This document shows positions 1 to 6,687 of a DNA stretch of 26,795 bases, in pieces (within the stretch, counting starts at the first letter, position 1; each line of letters starts with the position of its first letter). The stretch lies in the IMG/VR virus record IMGVR_UViG_3300030329_000676, positions 711 to 27,505 of that record; one strand, written 5' to 3'. Under the pieces are notes generated by a model that ran no database searches, was not told the DNA's origin, and was given only the letters and a program-made list of their open reading frames with translations. The stretch comes from a virus. The translations under genes were made by a program, and so were the position numbers.

Positions 1-1699
1 TACCAATCTTTTCAGAGCGACAGTAATACATAGTCTTTACTCCTTTCTTCCATGCTAGGAAATGAACTGCATGTAGATAAGTTATGTTTGCATCTGGCCT
101 GAAGAATACATTGAGTGATTGTGATTGGTCAATATATTCTTGCCTGTCAGCAGCATGTTCAATGACCCACCTCTGGTCAATCTCCATAGCTGTTTTGTAT
201 AAATCTTTTTCTTCATCTGTTAGGCAACGTAGGTGTTGTACTGAACCATCATTGGCTATAATAGAAGACCAGATACGGTCATAGTTAAGGTTCTCATTGT
301 CTTGGCATTTCTTTTCTATAAGTTTATCCAAGAACTTATTCTTATTTAGAAAGGCACCACTCAGGGTATCTTGCCTGTAGGCATTGGCTCTCCAAGGTTC
401 AATAGATGGAGAGGTATTACCCATGATAATAGAAGAAGAAGCATTGGGTGCAATAGCCATGACATGACTACACCTTAGTCCAGTACCATGAGCATCAGGT
501 GCTTCACCTCTTTCAGAACCAAGCTCACGATTAGCTAAATCAAGACCTGCTTTAATATGTTTAAACATTCTTATGTTACTGGACTTGGCTACTGCAGTTT
601 CAAAAGGGACTCCTTTCTTTTGCAGGTAGGCGTGAAACCCTAATGCACCAACACCAACGCTACGCTCACGCATGGCAGAATATCTTGCACGTTCAATACT
701 ATCAGGTGCTTCATTAATAAACATTGTTAATACATTGTCTAGCATTTCCAATACATCTTTGAGAAAACCTTTTTCTTTTGACCACTCATCAAAGTACTCA
801 AGATTAAGAGATGAGAGACAGCACACAGCAGTACGCTCTTTATTTGTTGGTAGTATAATCTCTGAACATAGATTAGATTGATTAATCTGCAAGCCCTGTT
901 GCTTGAGCCATACAGGTAACTTCTCATTGGATGTATCAATGAAGTGTAGGTAAGGCTCTCCTGTTTGCATACGCATCTCCAAGATACGCTGCCACATATC
1001 TCTGGCTGATATAGTCTCCTTAACTTCTTTTGTATGTGGGTCTTTGAGATGCCATGTATCATCTATGTTGGGGTCAGTCATACACTCTTCAATAAGTTTC
1101 ATAAACTTATGACTGACATTAATACCATGATGTAGGTTAAGGCATCTAAAGTTTTGGTCGCCTGTAGGTTTACGCATCTCCAAGAACAAAAGAATATCAG
1201 GATGGTCAATATCAAGATAAGCAGCATAGCTACCTCTACGGGTTTTACCTTGCCTATATGCCAAGCTGGAAGCATCATACATCTTGAGGTGTGGCATCAT
1301 ACCTGTAGACTTCTCATCTGCAGAACGAATACCAAACCCAATACCAACGCCACCACCATACATGGATAGCCAGTTAGTTTCTGATAAATTATTAACCAGC
1401 CCTTCGGCTGTATCTTCAATGTAGTTTAGATAACATGAAATAGGTAGGCCACGTTTTGACCTTCCGTAAGAAAGTATTGGAGTAGAATAAGATAACCAAT
1501 GTCGTGAGGCATATTCATATAACCTTTGTGCGTGTTCATTATTAGAAGAAAAAGTTTTAGATACAAAAGCAAACCTCTCTTGTGGAGAGAGTTCGTTATC
1601 CATCATATAGGATTCTTTAAGTCTTGCTATTCCAAGTTTATCAAAGAGATTATCTCTCTCAGGATTAATTGTAATACCAAGATGGGTTATTTGAGACAT
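1..1699 (-). CDS. nrdA: Ribonucleoside-diphosphate reductase large subunit, class I (3' end outside window)
   Basis: Reduces ribonucleoside diphosphates to deoxyribonucleotides for phage DNA synthesis. It would act with a small radical-generating subunit (NrdB), which is not in the window. Translation from ATG at 1699 stays open for 566 codons to the window edge. Visible catalytic signatures are SCYL (Cys89), NLCSEI (Asn276, Cys278, Glu280), CCLSSLNL (Cys294), NTSPSIEP (about 428-435) and the radical-transfer tyrosine pair in KTMYYC (Tyr558-559). Together they place it in class I. The protein begins almost directly at the catalytic barrel, so the N-terminal ATP cone of E. coli NrdA is missing and overall activity control by dATP is not expected. 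The C-terminal cysteine tail lies beyond the edge. The start is 3 bp after the DUF3310 stop, with AAGGA upstream. Confidence 0.96.
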   Translation of the reverse strand, partial: MSQITHLGITINPERDNLFDKLGIARLKESYMMDNELSPQERFAFVSKTFSSNNEHAQRLYEYASRHWLSYSTPILSYGRSKRGLPISCYLNYIEDTAEGLVNNLSETNWLSMYGGGVGIGFGIRSADEKSTGMMPHLKMYDASSLAYRQGKTRRGSYAAYLDIDHPDILLFLEMRKPTGDQNFRCLNLHHGINVSHKFMKLIEECMTDPNIDDTWHLKDPHTKEVKETISARDMWQRILEMRMQTGEPYLHFIDTSNEKLPVWLKQQGLQINQSNLCSEIILPTNKERTAVCCLSSLNLEYFDEWSKEKGFLKDVLEMLDNVLTMFINEAPDSIERARYSAMRERSVGVGALGFHAYLQKKGVPFETAVAKSSNIRMFKHIKAGLDLANRELGSERGEAPDAHGTGLRCSHVMAIAPNASSSIIMGNTSPSIEPWRANAYRQDTLSGAFLNKNKFLDKLIEKKCQDNENLNYDRIWSSIIANDGSVQHLRCLTDEEKDLYKTAMEIDQRWVIEHAADRQEYIDQSQSLNVFFRPDANITYLHAVHFLAWKKGVKTMYYCRSEKIG

Positions 1700-1702
1700 G
1701 TA

Positions 1703-1990
1703 TTATTTTCCTTTGCCATATACCATTTCTAATATCATCTCTGCATAGTGAATTACTTTTCGTATATCCTTCTCACCATCTCCCTTTGTTCTATGGCGTG
1801 TTATATACTTAATTACATTACCTTCCAGAAAGTCAAGCTGGTTAGCATAGATATACTCAACAGGTTGTATTCCACAATCTTTATAATGACTGCCCCCAAT
1901 CTGTTTGTCAAGGGCTTCTTTCTTAACTCTCTCAACTTGTTCTCTATCTTCTTTTAATCTTCTAAGTATATAGTCATCCCTAGATTCCAT
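1703..1990 (-). CDS. DUF3310 phage protein (putative nucleotide-metabolism factor)
   Basis: A 95-residue protein. Its core GGSHYKDCGIQPVEYI (about 32-47) followed by NVIKYITRHRTKGDGEKDI is the signature of the DUF3310 family, which is common in phages and sometimes annotated as a nucleotide kinase without biochemical proof. The N-terminal 30 residues are charged and probably helical. It lies directly upstream of the ribonucleotide reductase with 3 bp between them, which suggests co-translation and a role in nucleotide supply. The start is preceded by AGGAG with good spacing. Family assignment is firm; molecular function is unknown. Confidence 0.85.
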   Translation of the reverse strand: MESRDDYILRRLKEDREQVERVKKEALDKQIGGSHYKDCGIQPVEYIYANQLDFLEGNVIKYITRHRTKGDGEKDIRKVIHYAEMILEMVYGKGK

Positions 1991-2000
1991 ACTAAGTCTC

Positions 2001-2336
2001 CTATTTTCTCTTGAGAATGCTGTTTAACTTGCTTCTAATTTCTTCTGGATTTTTAGAGTTGATAACATAGGATACAAACTCTCTAACTCTTTTAGGTTTT
2101 AATCCAGCATAGTCACATATAAATTGAAAGTTCTGACTCGTAACACCAATAGATGCAAAGAACCATGACGTAGCTTCATCTCTCAACATTGTTATACTGG
2201 TAGATTCTGTATTAGTCTTTGGTTTTGTAGCATCTAGGATGGCTTGAAATACAACTGATATAAATAAAACTCTGTCAGAATATTTTTTAGTATCCTTATG
2301 TATTTCTAATATATTATCTAAATCTTTTTGGTTCAT
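2001..2336 (-). CDS. Hypothetical phage protein with putative helical DNA-binding C-terminus
   Basis: About 111 residues from ATG 2336. The C-terminal half (EATSWFF, FQFICDYAGLKP, VREFV) matches a pattern I know from many short phage proteins, where a WF pair precedes a helical segment ending in AGL-x-P-x-x-VR. This may be a small helix-turn-helix, but the function is unknown. The start is uncertain. ATG 2336 overlaps the GIY-YIG gene by 23 bp and has no clear ribosome binding site. An in-frame ATG at 2402 has GGAAGG upstream but would lie deep inside the GIY-YIG gene. The frame is open further upstream to 2432. Confidence 0.6.
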   Translation of the reverse strand: MNQKDLDNILEIHKDTKKYSDRVLFISVVFQAILDATKPKTNTESTSITMLRDEATSWFFASIGVTSQNFQFICDYAGLKPKRVREFVSYVINSKNPEEIRSKLNSILKRK

Positions 2337-2742
2337 TATCAAATTCTTGAACAGGTCTATAGAACTTACCACCGACATAGTTGTTATAGAAAGCTGGTTC
2401 ATCTGTACCTTCCAAGGTAGAGGATAAAACATTATACTTCATCTGATAGTAAAGTTCGTAGTACTTTATGCTCCTTTTATTTTTAAACTCTGCTATTATT
2501 TCAAACTTAAAATTTCTTTTACCTAACTTCTTGATATCATCCAATAACAATTTTGAAGAACCCATGTATATTTTCCAGTTTGATTCTCTCTTCCTTGCTT
2601 TGGAACTTCCTTTCTTTCTTTTGACTTGATGCCAATATTGTTTACAACCTACATATGCTTTACCTGTTTTCTTATTGGTTATAAGATATACGAACCCAAA
2701 GTTATCATTAGGGTCTGGCTTCTTACGATACTTCCAATGCAT
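2314..2742 (-). CDS. GIY-YIG family endonuclease
   Basis: A 142-residue free-standing nuclease of the GIY-YIG fold, probably a homing endonuclease or DNA-processing nuclease. The N-terminal module reads FVYLITNKKTGKAYVG (about residues 17-32), the GIY...YIG strand pair with variant residues. It is followed by a conserved Trp and basic helix (SNWKIYMGSSKLLL) and a downstream Glu (YYELYYQ) that fits the metal ligand. No separate DNA-recognition domain is evident. The start codon directly follows the exonuclease TAG, with no spacer and only a distant purine run, so translation is probably coupled. Such genes often invade phage replication blocks; nothing around it shows an intron. Confidence 0.8.
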   Translation of the reverse strand: MHWKYRKKPDPNDNFGFVYLITNKKTGKAYVGCKQYWHQVKRKKGSSKARKRESNWKIYMGSSKLLLDDIKKLGKRNFKFEIIAEFKNKRSIKYYELYYQMKYNVLSSTLEGTDEPAFYNNYVGGKFYRPVQEFDNEPKRFR

Positions 2743-3597
2743 CTAATGAGTTAGTTCCTCAACTTCAGGCATCTTAGCAATCTGCACCAGATACCTTTTG
2801 CCATTTGCATACTTGAATGTACGAATGCCTTGCCCTTGATTAGCATCAGACCAACACAACTCCTTGTGTCTACAATAAACACAGCCAATAGGAAGCTTAT
2901 AATTACCAGACTTCCCATCAGGTATAGCGTCATAACACCTATCAGGTATAGTATTTCCTGCCACAATCTTTTTAATTTTCTTAACCCTGTTGCCAGCATT
3001 TATCATCTCCATTGAATGAACAGGTGTTAAGCAAATCTTACCTGTAGATTTATCTATAGCAAGGAAAGCTGCTTTATCCATGCCATTGGCTTGAGCATAC
3101 GCAGATATCTGTGCTATATAACCAAAGGGATCATCTTCTGCTAAGTTGTGAGAAGAAAATTTATCAAAACTTCTGCCAGAGGCAGACTTACAATCAACCA
3201 AAACACCGTCGATGATAGCATCCTGATGTCCTTTCACTCCTTCTACTGAAACTTCTTTCTGCTGTGCTTCTACTGTATGACCAGCAACTTCAGCACATAA
3301 TAATAATAACTCTTCTAATATATAACCATAGAGAAATTTAATCCTTGTACTTGGTGGTAAACTTTCTTCAGTTGTTTTTGTATTAACGTCATACCACAAC
3401 TGCCTGTTTGGTTTACCAATAGCAGATAATCTAAGACTACCTTCTCTTGGTTTACTATACATAAATTCTTTGATATGAACTTTAAGCATATCTCCAAACT
3501 TATCTATGAGTTCATCTACTTCTTTTTCATCCCTTTCTATAGGAGATAGATTAAAAAGATTATAGATATCCTCTACTAATGTTTCAATGTTTTTCAT
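2743..3597 (-). CDS. PD-(D/E)XK exonuclease, RecB/Cas4-like
   Basis: About 284 residues from ATG 3597. It is a predicted DNA exonuclease for recombination or host DNA degradation. The nuclease core is GHQDAIIDGVLVDCKS, with Asp126, Asp135 and Lys137 as likely metal and catalytic residues. It is preceded by a GKPNRQLWYDV segment that resembles the RecB/Cas4 N-terminal motif. The C-terminus carries CVYCRHKELC plus an upstream Cys221, similar to the iron-sulfur cysteine cluster of Cas4/AddB nucleases. The usual N-terminal cluster cysteine is replaced, so Cys221 may be the fourth ligand, or the cluster may be absent or zinc. A longer frame from GTG 3618 would start inside the hairpin after SSB, so ATG 3597 is preferred although it lacks a ribosome binding site. 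Confidence 0.82.
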   Translation of the reverse strand: MKNIETLVEDIYNLFNLSPIERDEKEVDELIDKFGDMLKVHIKEFMYSKPREGSLRLSAIGKPNRQLWYDVNTKTTEESLPPSTRIKFLYGYILEELLLLCAEVAGHTVEAQQKEVSVEGVKGHQDAIIDGVLVDCKSASGRSFDKFSSHNLAEDDPFGYIAQISAYAQANGMDKAAFLAIDKSTGKICLTPVHSMEMINAGNRVKKIKKIVAGNTIPDRCYDAIPDGKSGNYKLPIGCVYCRHKELCWSDANQGQGIRTFKYANGKRYLVQIAKMPEVEELTH

Positions 3598-3600
3598 AAT

Positions 3601-3637
3601 AAAAATAGGGTGCCACACTAACCCTAATGCGGCACCC
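3601..3637 (-). terminator. Hairpin terminator after SSB
   Basis: On the minus strand a 7-bp GC-rich stem (GGGTGCC paired with GGCACCC, 16-nt loop) begins 9 bp after the SSB stop codon and is followed by TATTTTTATT. It fits a moderately strong intrinsic terminator or mRNA 3' stabiliser that separates SSB from the exonuclease. Some readthrough must feed the downstream genes unless they have their own promoter. Confidence 0.7.
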
Positions 3638-3646
3638 CATCCTCAC

Positions 3647-4120
3647 TTAGTTACCAAACGGGATATCATCTGACATTTCAGCAGAAGAATTATTAACGTA
3701 CCCACCTTCTACAACATCAAAATCTTTATCACCATACTCAACCAACTCTACCACTTGAACTGCCGCGAGGTCAGCCGACTTACCTGACTTACCTGCGTAG
3801 CTCCACTCATAAGGAAGGGCTTTAACAGTTACTACGCTGCCATTTCCAATGAGCTTGTCATCCCAAGAATTGTTTCGGGAATCGACTACAACTGGTGCTT
3901 TACGAGGACCATTCTTGCCCTGCACCTTACGCTTCAAGGTAACGAACTCACCTCGTTCATCATCCTTGTTTCGCACATTTAAACCAGCCTCTTCAACCAA
4001 AGTTTTGGTATCAGAATCAAGGCAAAGGTCAAGTTGCCAAGTAGGTTCAAAGGTGCTGTTAGGCTCCACTACTGAAGCCCAATAACATTTACCAGTAAGA
4101 TATAAAGGTGTAATAGCCAT
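3647..4120 (-). CDS. ssb: Single-stranded DNA-binding protein
   Basis: A 157-residue protein expected to coat single-stranded DNA at the phage fork and recruit polymerase, primase-helicase and exonuclease. The core looks like the phage OB-fold type (MAITPLYLTGKCYWASV at the start, then alternating strands). The C-terminus is acidic and ends in DDIPFGN, close to the DDIPF tip through which SSBs bind partner proteins. The position between DNA polymerase and exonuclease supports this. It has its own strong promoter and a hairpin terminator, so high stoichiometric expression is likely. The start codon is preceded by AGGAGAAAAT. The gene is noticeably richer in GC than its neighbours, consistent with high expression. 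Confidence 0.85.
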   Translation of the reverse strand: MAITPLYLTGKCYWASVVEPNSTFEPTWQLDLCLDSDTKTLVEEAGLNVRNKDDERGEFVTLKRKVQGKNGPRKAPVVVDSRNNSWDDKLIGNGSVVTVKALPYEWSYAGKSGKSADLAAVQVVELVEYGDKDFDVVEGGYVNNSSAEMSDDIPFGN

Positions 4121-4205
4121 TGCTATTTTCTCCTATGTTTAGTGCTACACTGTCGTAGCTGTTGATAAAAAGTTTTCATACTACTCTAACTACTCAAACG
4201 CAATC

Positions 4206-4234
4206 AGTATATACGAACTGATTCGTAATGTCAA
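4206..4234 (-). promoter_or_regulatory. Strong sigma70-type promoter for SSB with palindromic spacer
   Basis: On the minus strand TTGACA (4234-4229), a 17-bp spacer and TATACT (4211-4206) form a near-consensus promoter in the gap between DNA polymerase and SSB. The predicted start is near 4199, about 80 nt before the SSB start codon. The spacer contains ACGAA-TCAG-TTCGT (4213-4226), a perfect 5-bp inverted repeat. AATCAG and CTGATT also form an overlapping inverted repeat around the -10. Either could be an operator that a repressor would use to block RNA polymerase. Confidence 0.8.
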
Positions 4235-4237
4235 GTA

Positions 4238-5872
4238 CTAATGTGTCTCTGCCCATGTTTTACCAACTTTGTAATCACAGTCAAGCTCACATTTAACTCC
4301 AAGTGTTTTCTGTGTCTGTGCCATTGCCTCCTTTGTTAATTTACAAAACCTATTTACATCTGGTATAGCTACTTCAAATTGATATTCATCATGAATTGAA
4401 GCAACCAACCTTACATCTAGGCCAGCCTTTATGACCCGTTCCATGATATGAACAAGCCATTGCTTACATATTATAGCACCAGCACCTTGAAGTAAAGTGT
4501 TTAATGCCGCATGTTCTGACCTAATATGTAATAATCTACCATCCAATGCAGGTAAGGTTCCACCCTTAGACCATCTCACTACATTCTCTCTTAATCTTTT
4601 TAATGCTGGTGTACGTTCTAAAAACTTTTTAATAAGCATTTGCCCTGCGGCTGGACCCTTACCAACTACATTACCAATCTTAGCTGGCCCTGCACCATAG
4701 AGAAAAGCATAGATAAAAGTCTTGGCTTGATCTCTGGTTCTTAATCCAGCAGCTTGCTGATTAGCTGTGTGTACATCACCTGTCAATACGATGTTCGTAT
4801 ACTCAGGGTCATCCATGTAGTGAGCCAAGCATCTCAGTTCAAGACCGCTGGCATCAACACCTACCAAGCGATACTTAGTCGTATCATCAACGCCCCATAA
4901 TCCCCTAGATTCTCTGCCGTAGCTACTAGAGATAGAGGGAACTTGTGCCATATTAGGTACTGCATGTGCCATCCTTCCTGTGATTGTACGTAGGGTCATT
5001 ACTTTACCACGTACACGGTTATCTTCTTGGCATTCTGATATCCAAGATTTTAATAAGCCAGTGCGTTTCTGCAACAGAAAATACCTGTTAAACATTTCTG
5101 CCTCTGGCATTTTAATTTTTGATAAGACTGCTTCGTTAATAATAACATTACCCTTATCAGTAAACTGCTTTGGTTTCCATCCACGTTTCTGTAGTCTGTC
5201 AGCTATCTGTTGGCGACTAGCAATATTGAATGGTATCTTCTTTGTCTTTGTCTTTAACTCTACTATAGTTGGTTCAAATTCTTTTTCTGCTTTACGTTGT
5301 AGCTCAGATAATTCATCTTGCAATTGAGCCAGTAATATTGTACCATCTTTTAGATTAAAAGAAAAGCCATTCTTTTCTTGCTTATCTATGATGGCACGTA
5401 CATCACGTTCTAATTCATAAGACTTGGAACTAAAACCACTACCTTCTTCTTCAAGTTTCTGAGCCAATAATCTTGTTACCTCTGTATCACGTTTACAATA
5501 CTCCAACATCTCTGGTGTATATTCTGAGAAGTCATGGAAGTTACCTTTCTCATAGCCAAGTCTTTTGCCCCATGCTTCAAGCGAATGACCATCATCTCTA
5601 ATAGGGTTATATAATTGAGATTCAATTAGTGTATCACGCACTTGATTTAATTTTATATTGGAACCTGTTAAACGGTTCAGGACAGGAGCATCAAAGCTAA
5701 TACCATTATGCATAATAAAGGTATCAATTTGATTAGACCATACCCCAAAGTCTTTACACTCCTGTCCTACCCATGTCTTAACTTTATTTGTTTTATAACT
5801 TCTCGCTACAATACAATGTATCTTTGTTGCATTTAAACTATCTGTTTCAATATCAATTACTGCTTCCGTCAT
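4238..5872 (-). CDS. polA: DNA polymerase family A with 3'-5' exonuclease
   Basis: The replicative phage DNA polymerase, 544 residues, shorter than T7 gp5 (704). The exonuclease domain has motif I DIETD (Asp7, Glu9), motif II HNGISFD (Asp61) and motif III YCKRD (Tyr125, Asp129), all intact. The polymerase domain has motif A DASGLELR (Asp340), motif B RDQAKTFIYAFLYG (Arg380, Lys384, Tyr388) and motif C HDE (494-496). Tyr388 sits at the position equivalent to E. coli Pol I Phe762; Tyr or Phe there is associated with lytic phages and Leu with temperate or slow ones. The thumb region looks compact, so no T7-style thioredoxin-binding loop is evident. It overlaps the upstream nuclease gene by 20 bp, within the run that begins with primase-helicase. 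Confidence 0.96.
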   Translation of the reverse strand: MTEAVIDIETDSLNATKIHCIVARSYKTNKVKTWVGQECKDFGVWSNQIDTFIMHNGISFDAPVLNRLTGSNIKLNQVRDTLIESQLYNPIRDDGHSLEAWGKRLGYEKGNFHDFSEYTPEMLEYCKRDTEVTRLLAQKLEEEGSGFSSKSYELERDVRAIIDKQEKNGFSFNLKDGTILLAQLQDELSELQRKAEKEFEPTIVELKTKTKKIPFNIASRQQIADRLQKRGWKPKQFTDKGNVIINEAVLSKIKMPEAEMFNRYFLLQKRTGLLKSWISECQEDNRVRGKVMTLRTITGRMAHAVPNMAQVPSISSSYGRESRGLWGVDDTTKYRLVGVDASGLELRCLAHYMDDPEYTNIVLTGDVHTANQQAAGLRTRDQAKTFIYAFLYGAGPAKIGNVVGKGPAAGQMLIKKFLERTPALKRLRENVVRWSKGGTLPALDGRLLHIRSEHAALNTLLQGAGAIICKQWLVHIMERVIKAGLDVRLVASIHDEYQFEVAIPDVNRFCKLTKEAMAQTQKTLGVKCELDCDYKVGKTWAETH

Positions 5873-6356
5873 GAGACTTTTTCCATATCATTGGAGGCTT
5901 ATTAAAATACTCACTCTCTAATGCGTGACTTAATTTAATCCTGCTAATCACATCCTTCCTGCCAAATCGTTGATACTTCTTGTAGATAGCTTGTGTTGAA
6001 TTGTTGACATATTTATCAGATACAGAATCTAAACAAAACTTTAGTAACTTGTCCCTATCAATAAAAATATATTCATCTTCTTGCTCAAACACGATATAGT
6101 CTGCGTCACCATAAAGCCATCCCTTATTTCCCCTGACGTTTTTAAATTCTACCCACGTATACTCATCATCAAACTTTGCATTAGAGCGTGATGCTTTCTT
6201 ACGACTCTTAACATCCACTGAAAACGACTGACCATTTTTTTTAAGATGAAAGTCTATGTGTTTGTGCATATCGTCGTTTCGCGTAGACTTAGTAACTAAA
6301 TAATTTTTACTCTCAGCTTCTTTACGAAAGTTATTCTCTGTAATCCAACCATTCAT
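5853..6356 (-). CDS. Putative PD-(D/E)XK endonuclease
   Basis: A 167-residue protein between primase-helicase and DNA polymerase. The segment HIDFHLKKNGQSFSVDVKS (about 33-51) carries the spaced Asp...Asp-x-Lys of a PD-(D/E)XK core, with the preceding DDMHKH as part of the first strand. The place in the replication block suggests a T7 endonuclease I-like role in resolving branched DNA or breaking host DNA. The fold call rests on a short motif, so a restriction-like or structural role is also possible. The ribosome binding site and start codon lie in a 21-bp sequence repeated at 6667-6687, next to the start of the neighbouring gene. It overlaps DNA polymerase by 20 bp. Confidence 0.65.
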   Translation of the reverse strand: MNGWITENNFRKEAESKNYLVTKSTRNDDMHKHIDFHLKKNGQSFSVDVKSRKKASRSNAKFDDEYTWVEFKNVRGNKGWLYGDADYIVFEQEDEYIFIDRDKLLKFCLDSVSDKYVNNSTQAIYKKYQRFGRKDVISRIKLSHALESEYFNKPPMIWKKSHDGSSN

Positions 6357-6374
6357 TATTCATTCTCCACAAAG
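6354..6374. repeat. 21-bp direct repeat, copy A (RBS-start of nuclease gene)
   Basis: A perfect 21-bp match to 6667-6687. On the minus strand it ends in GTGGAGAATGAATAATG, which holds the Shine-Dalgarno sequence and start codon of the nuclease gene. The first codons of the repeat spell the last residues of the primase-helicase (FVENE, stop), although that protein ends at the other copy. Confidence 0.95.
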
Positions 6375-6399
6375 AAATTATTATACTGCACTTTAAGCA

Positions 6400-6669
6400 T
6401 TACTCATCTTCCTTTAAAATATATTTATTTACTAATGTTTCTATATCTTTACACATATAATGTTTTCTGTTTTGATTTCTCTTATTATACATAACCCCCC
6501 ATCTTCCTGTAGTATAATAATATTGATAAGCTATATAATGTTTTTCAGGATCAGGATGATCTATATAAAATGCAGGTAGTCGATCATCAAAAGTAAAGGA
6601 AAGTCCTTTATCTTTTAAATAATTTGAAACATGTTCTACATCTTGTCCTGTTTTATATTTCCATACCAT
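6400..6669 (-). CDS. Hypothetical protein, likely inserted gene
   Basis: An 89-residue protein rich in Tyr, His and Lys (HYIAYQYYYTTGRWGVMY in the middle). I recognise no family. No signal peptide or membrane span is visible. It is bracketed by the perfect 21-bp repeats at 6354-6374 and 6667-6687, one of which supplies its ribosome binding site and start codon. It therefore looks inserted, or left by a duplication, between the primase-helicase stop and the nuclease start. Its ATG overlaps the primase-helicase stop (TAATG). A TATAAT sequence lies just after its stop on the minus strand, without a matching -35. Confidence 0.8.
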   Translation of the reverse strand: MVWKYKTGQDVEHVSNYLKDKGLSFTFDDRLPAFYIDHPDPEKHYIAYQYYYTTGRWGVMYNKRNQNRKHYMCKDIETLVNKYILKEDE

Positions 6670-6687
6670 TATTCATTCTCCACAAAG
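6667..6687. repeat. 21-bp direct repeat, copy B (end of primase-helicase)
   Basis: The second perfect copy of the 21-bp repeat, 313 bp from copy A. It contains the last codons of the primase-helicase, the Shine-Dalgarno sequence and the start codon of the 89-residue gene. The bases on either side differ between copies, so the repeat ends sharply. Confidence 0.95.

Noticed and set aside
739-1062. Minus-strand frame of 107 codons
   Set aside because: It lies wholly inside the ribonucleotide reductase gene in another frame and shows no family pattern.
3598-3618. Start of the exonuclease at GTG 3618
   Set aside because: This codon lies within the stem-loop of the SSB terminator; ATG 3597 is more plausible.
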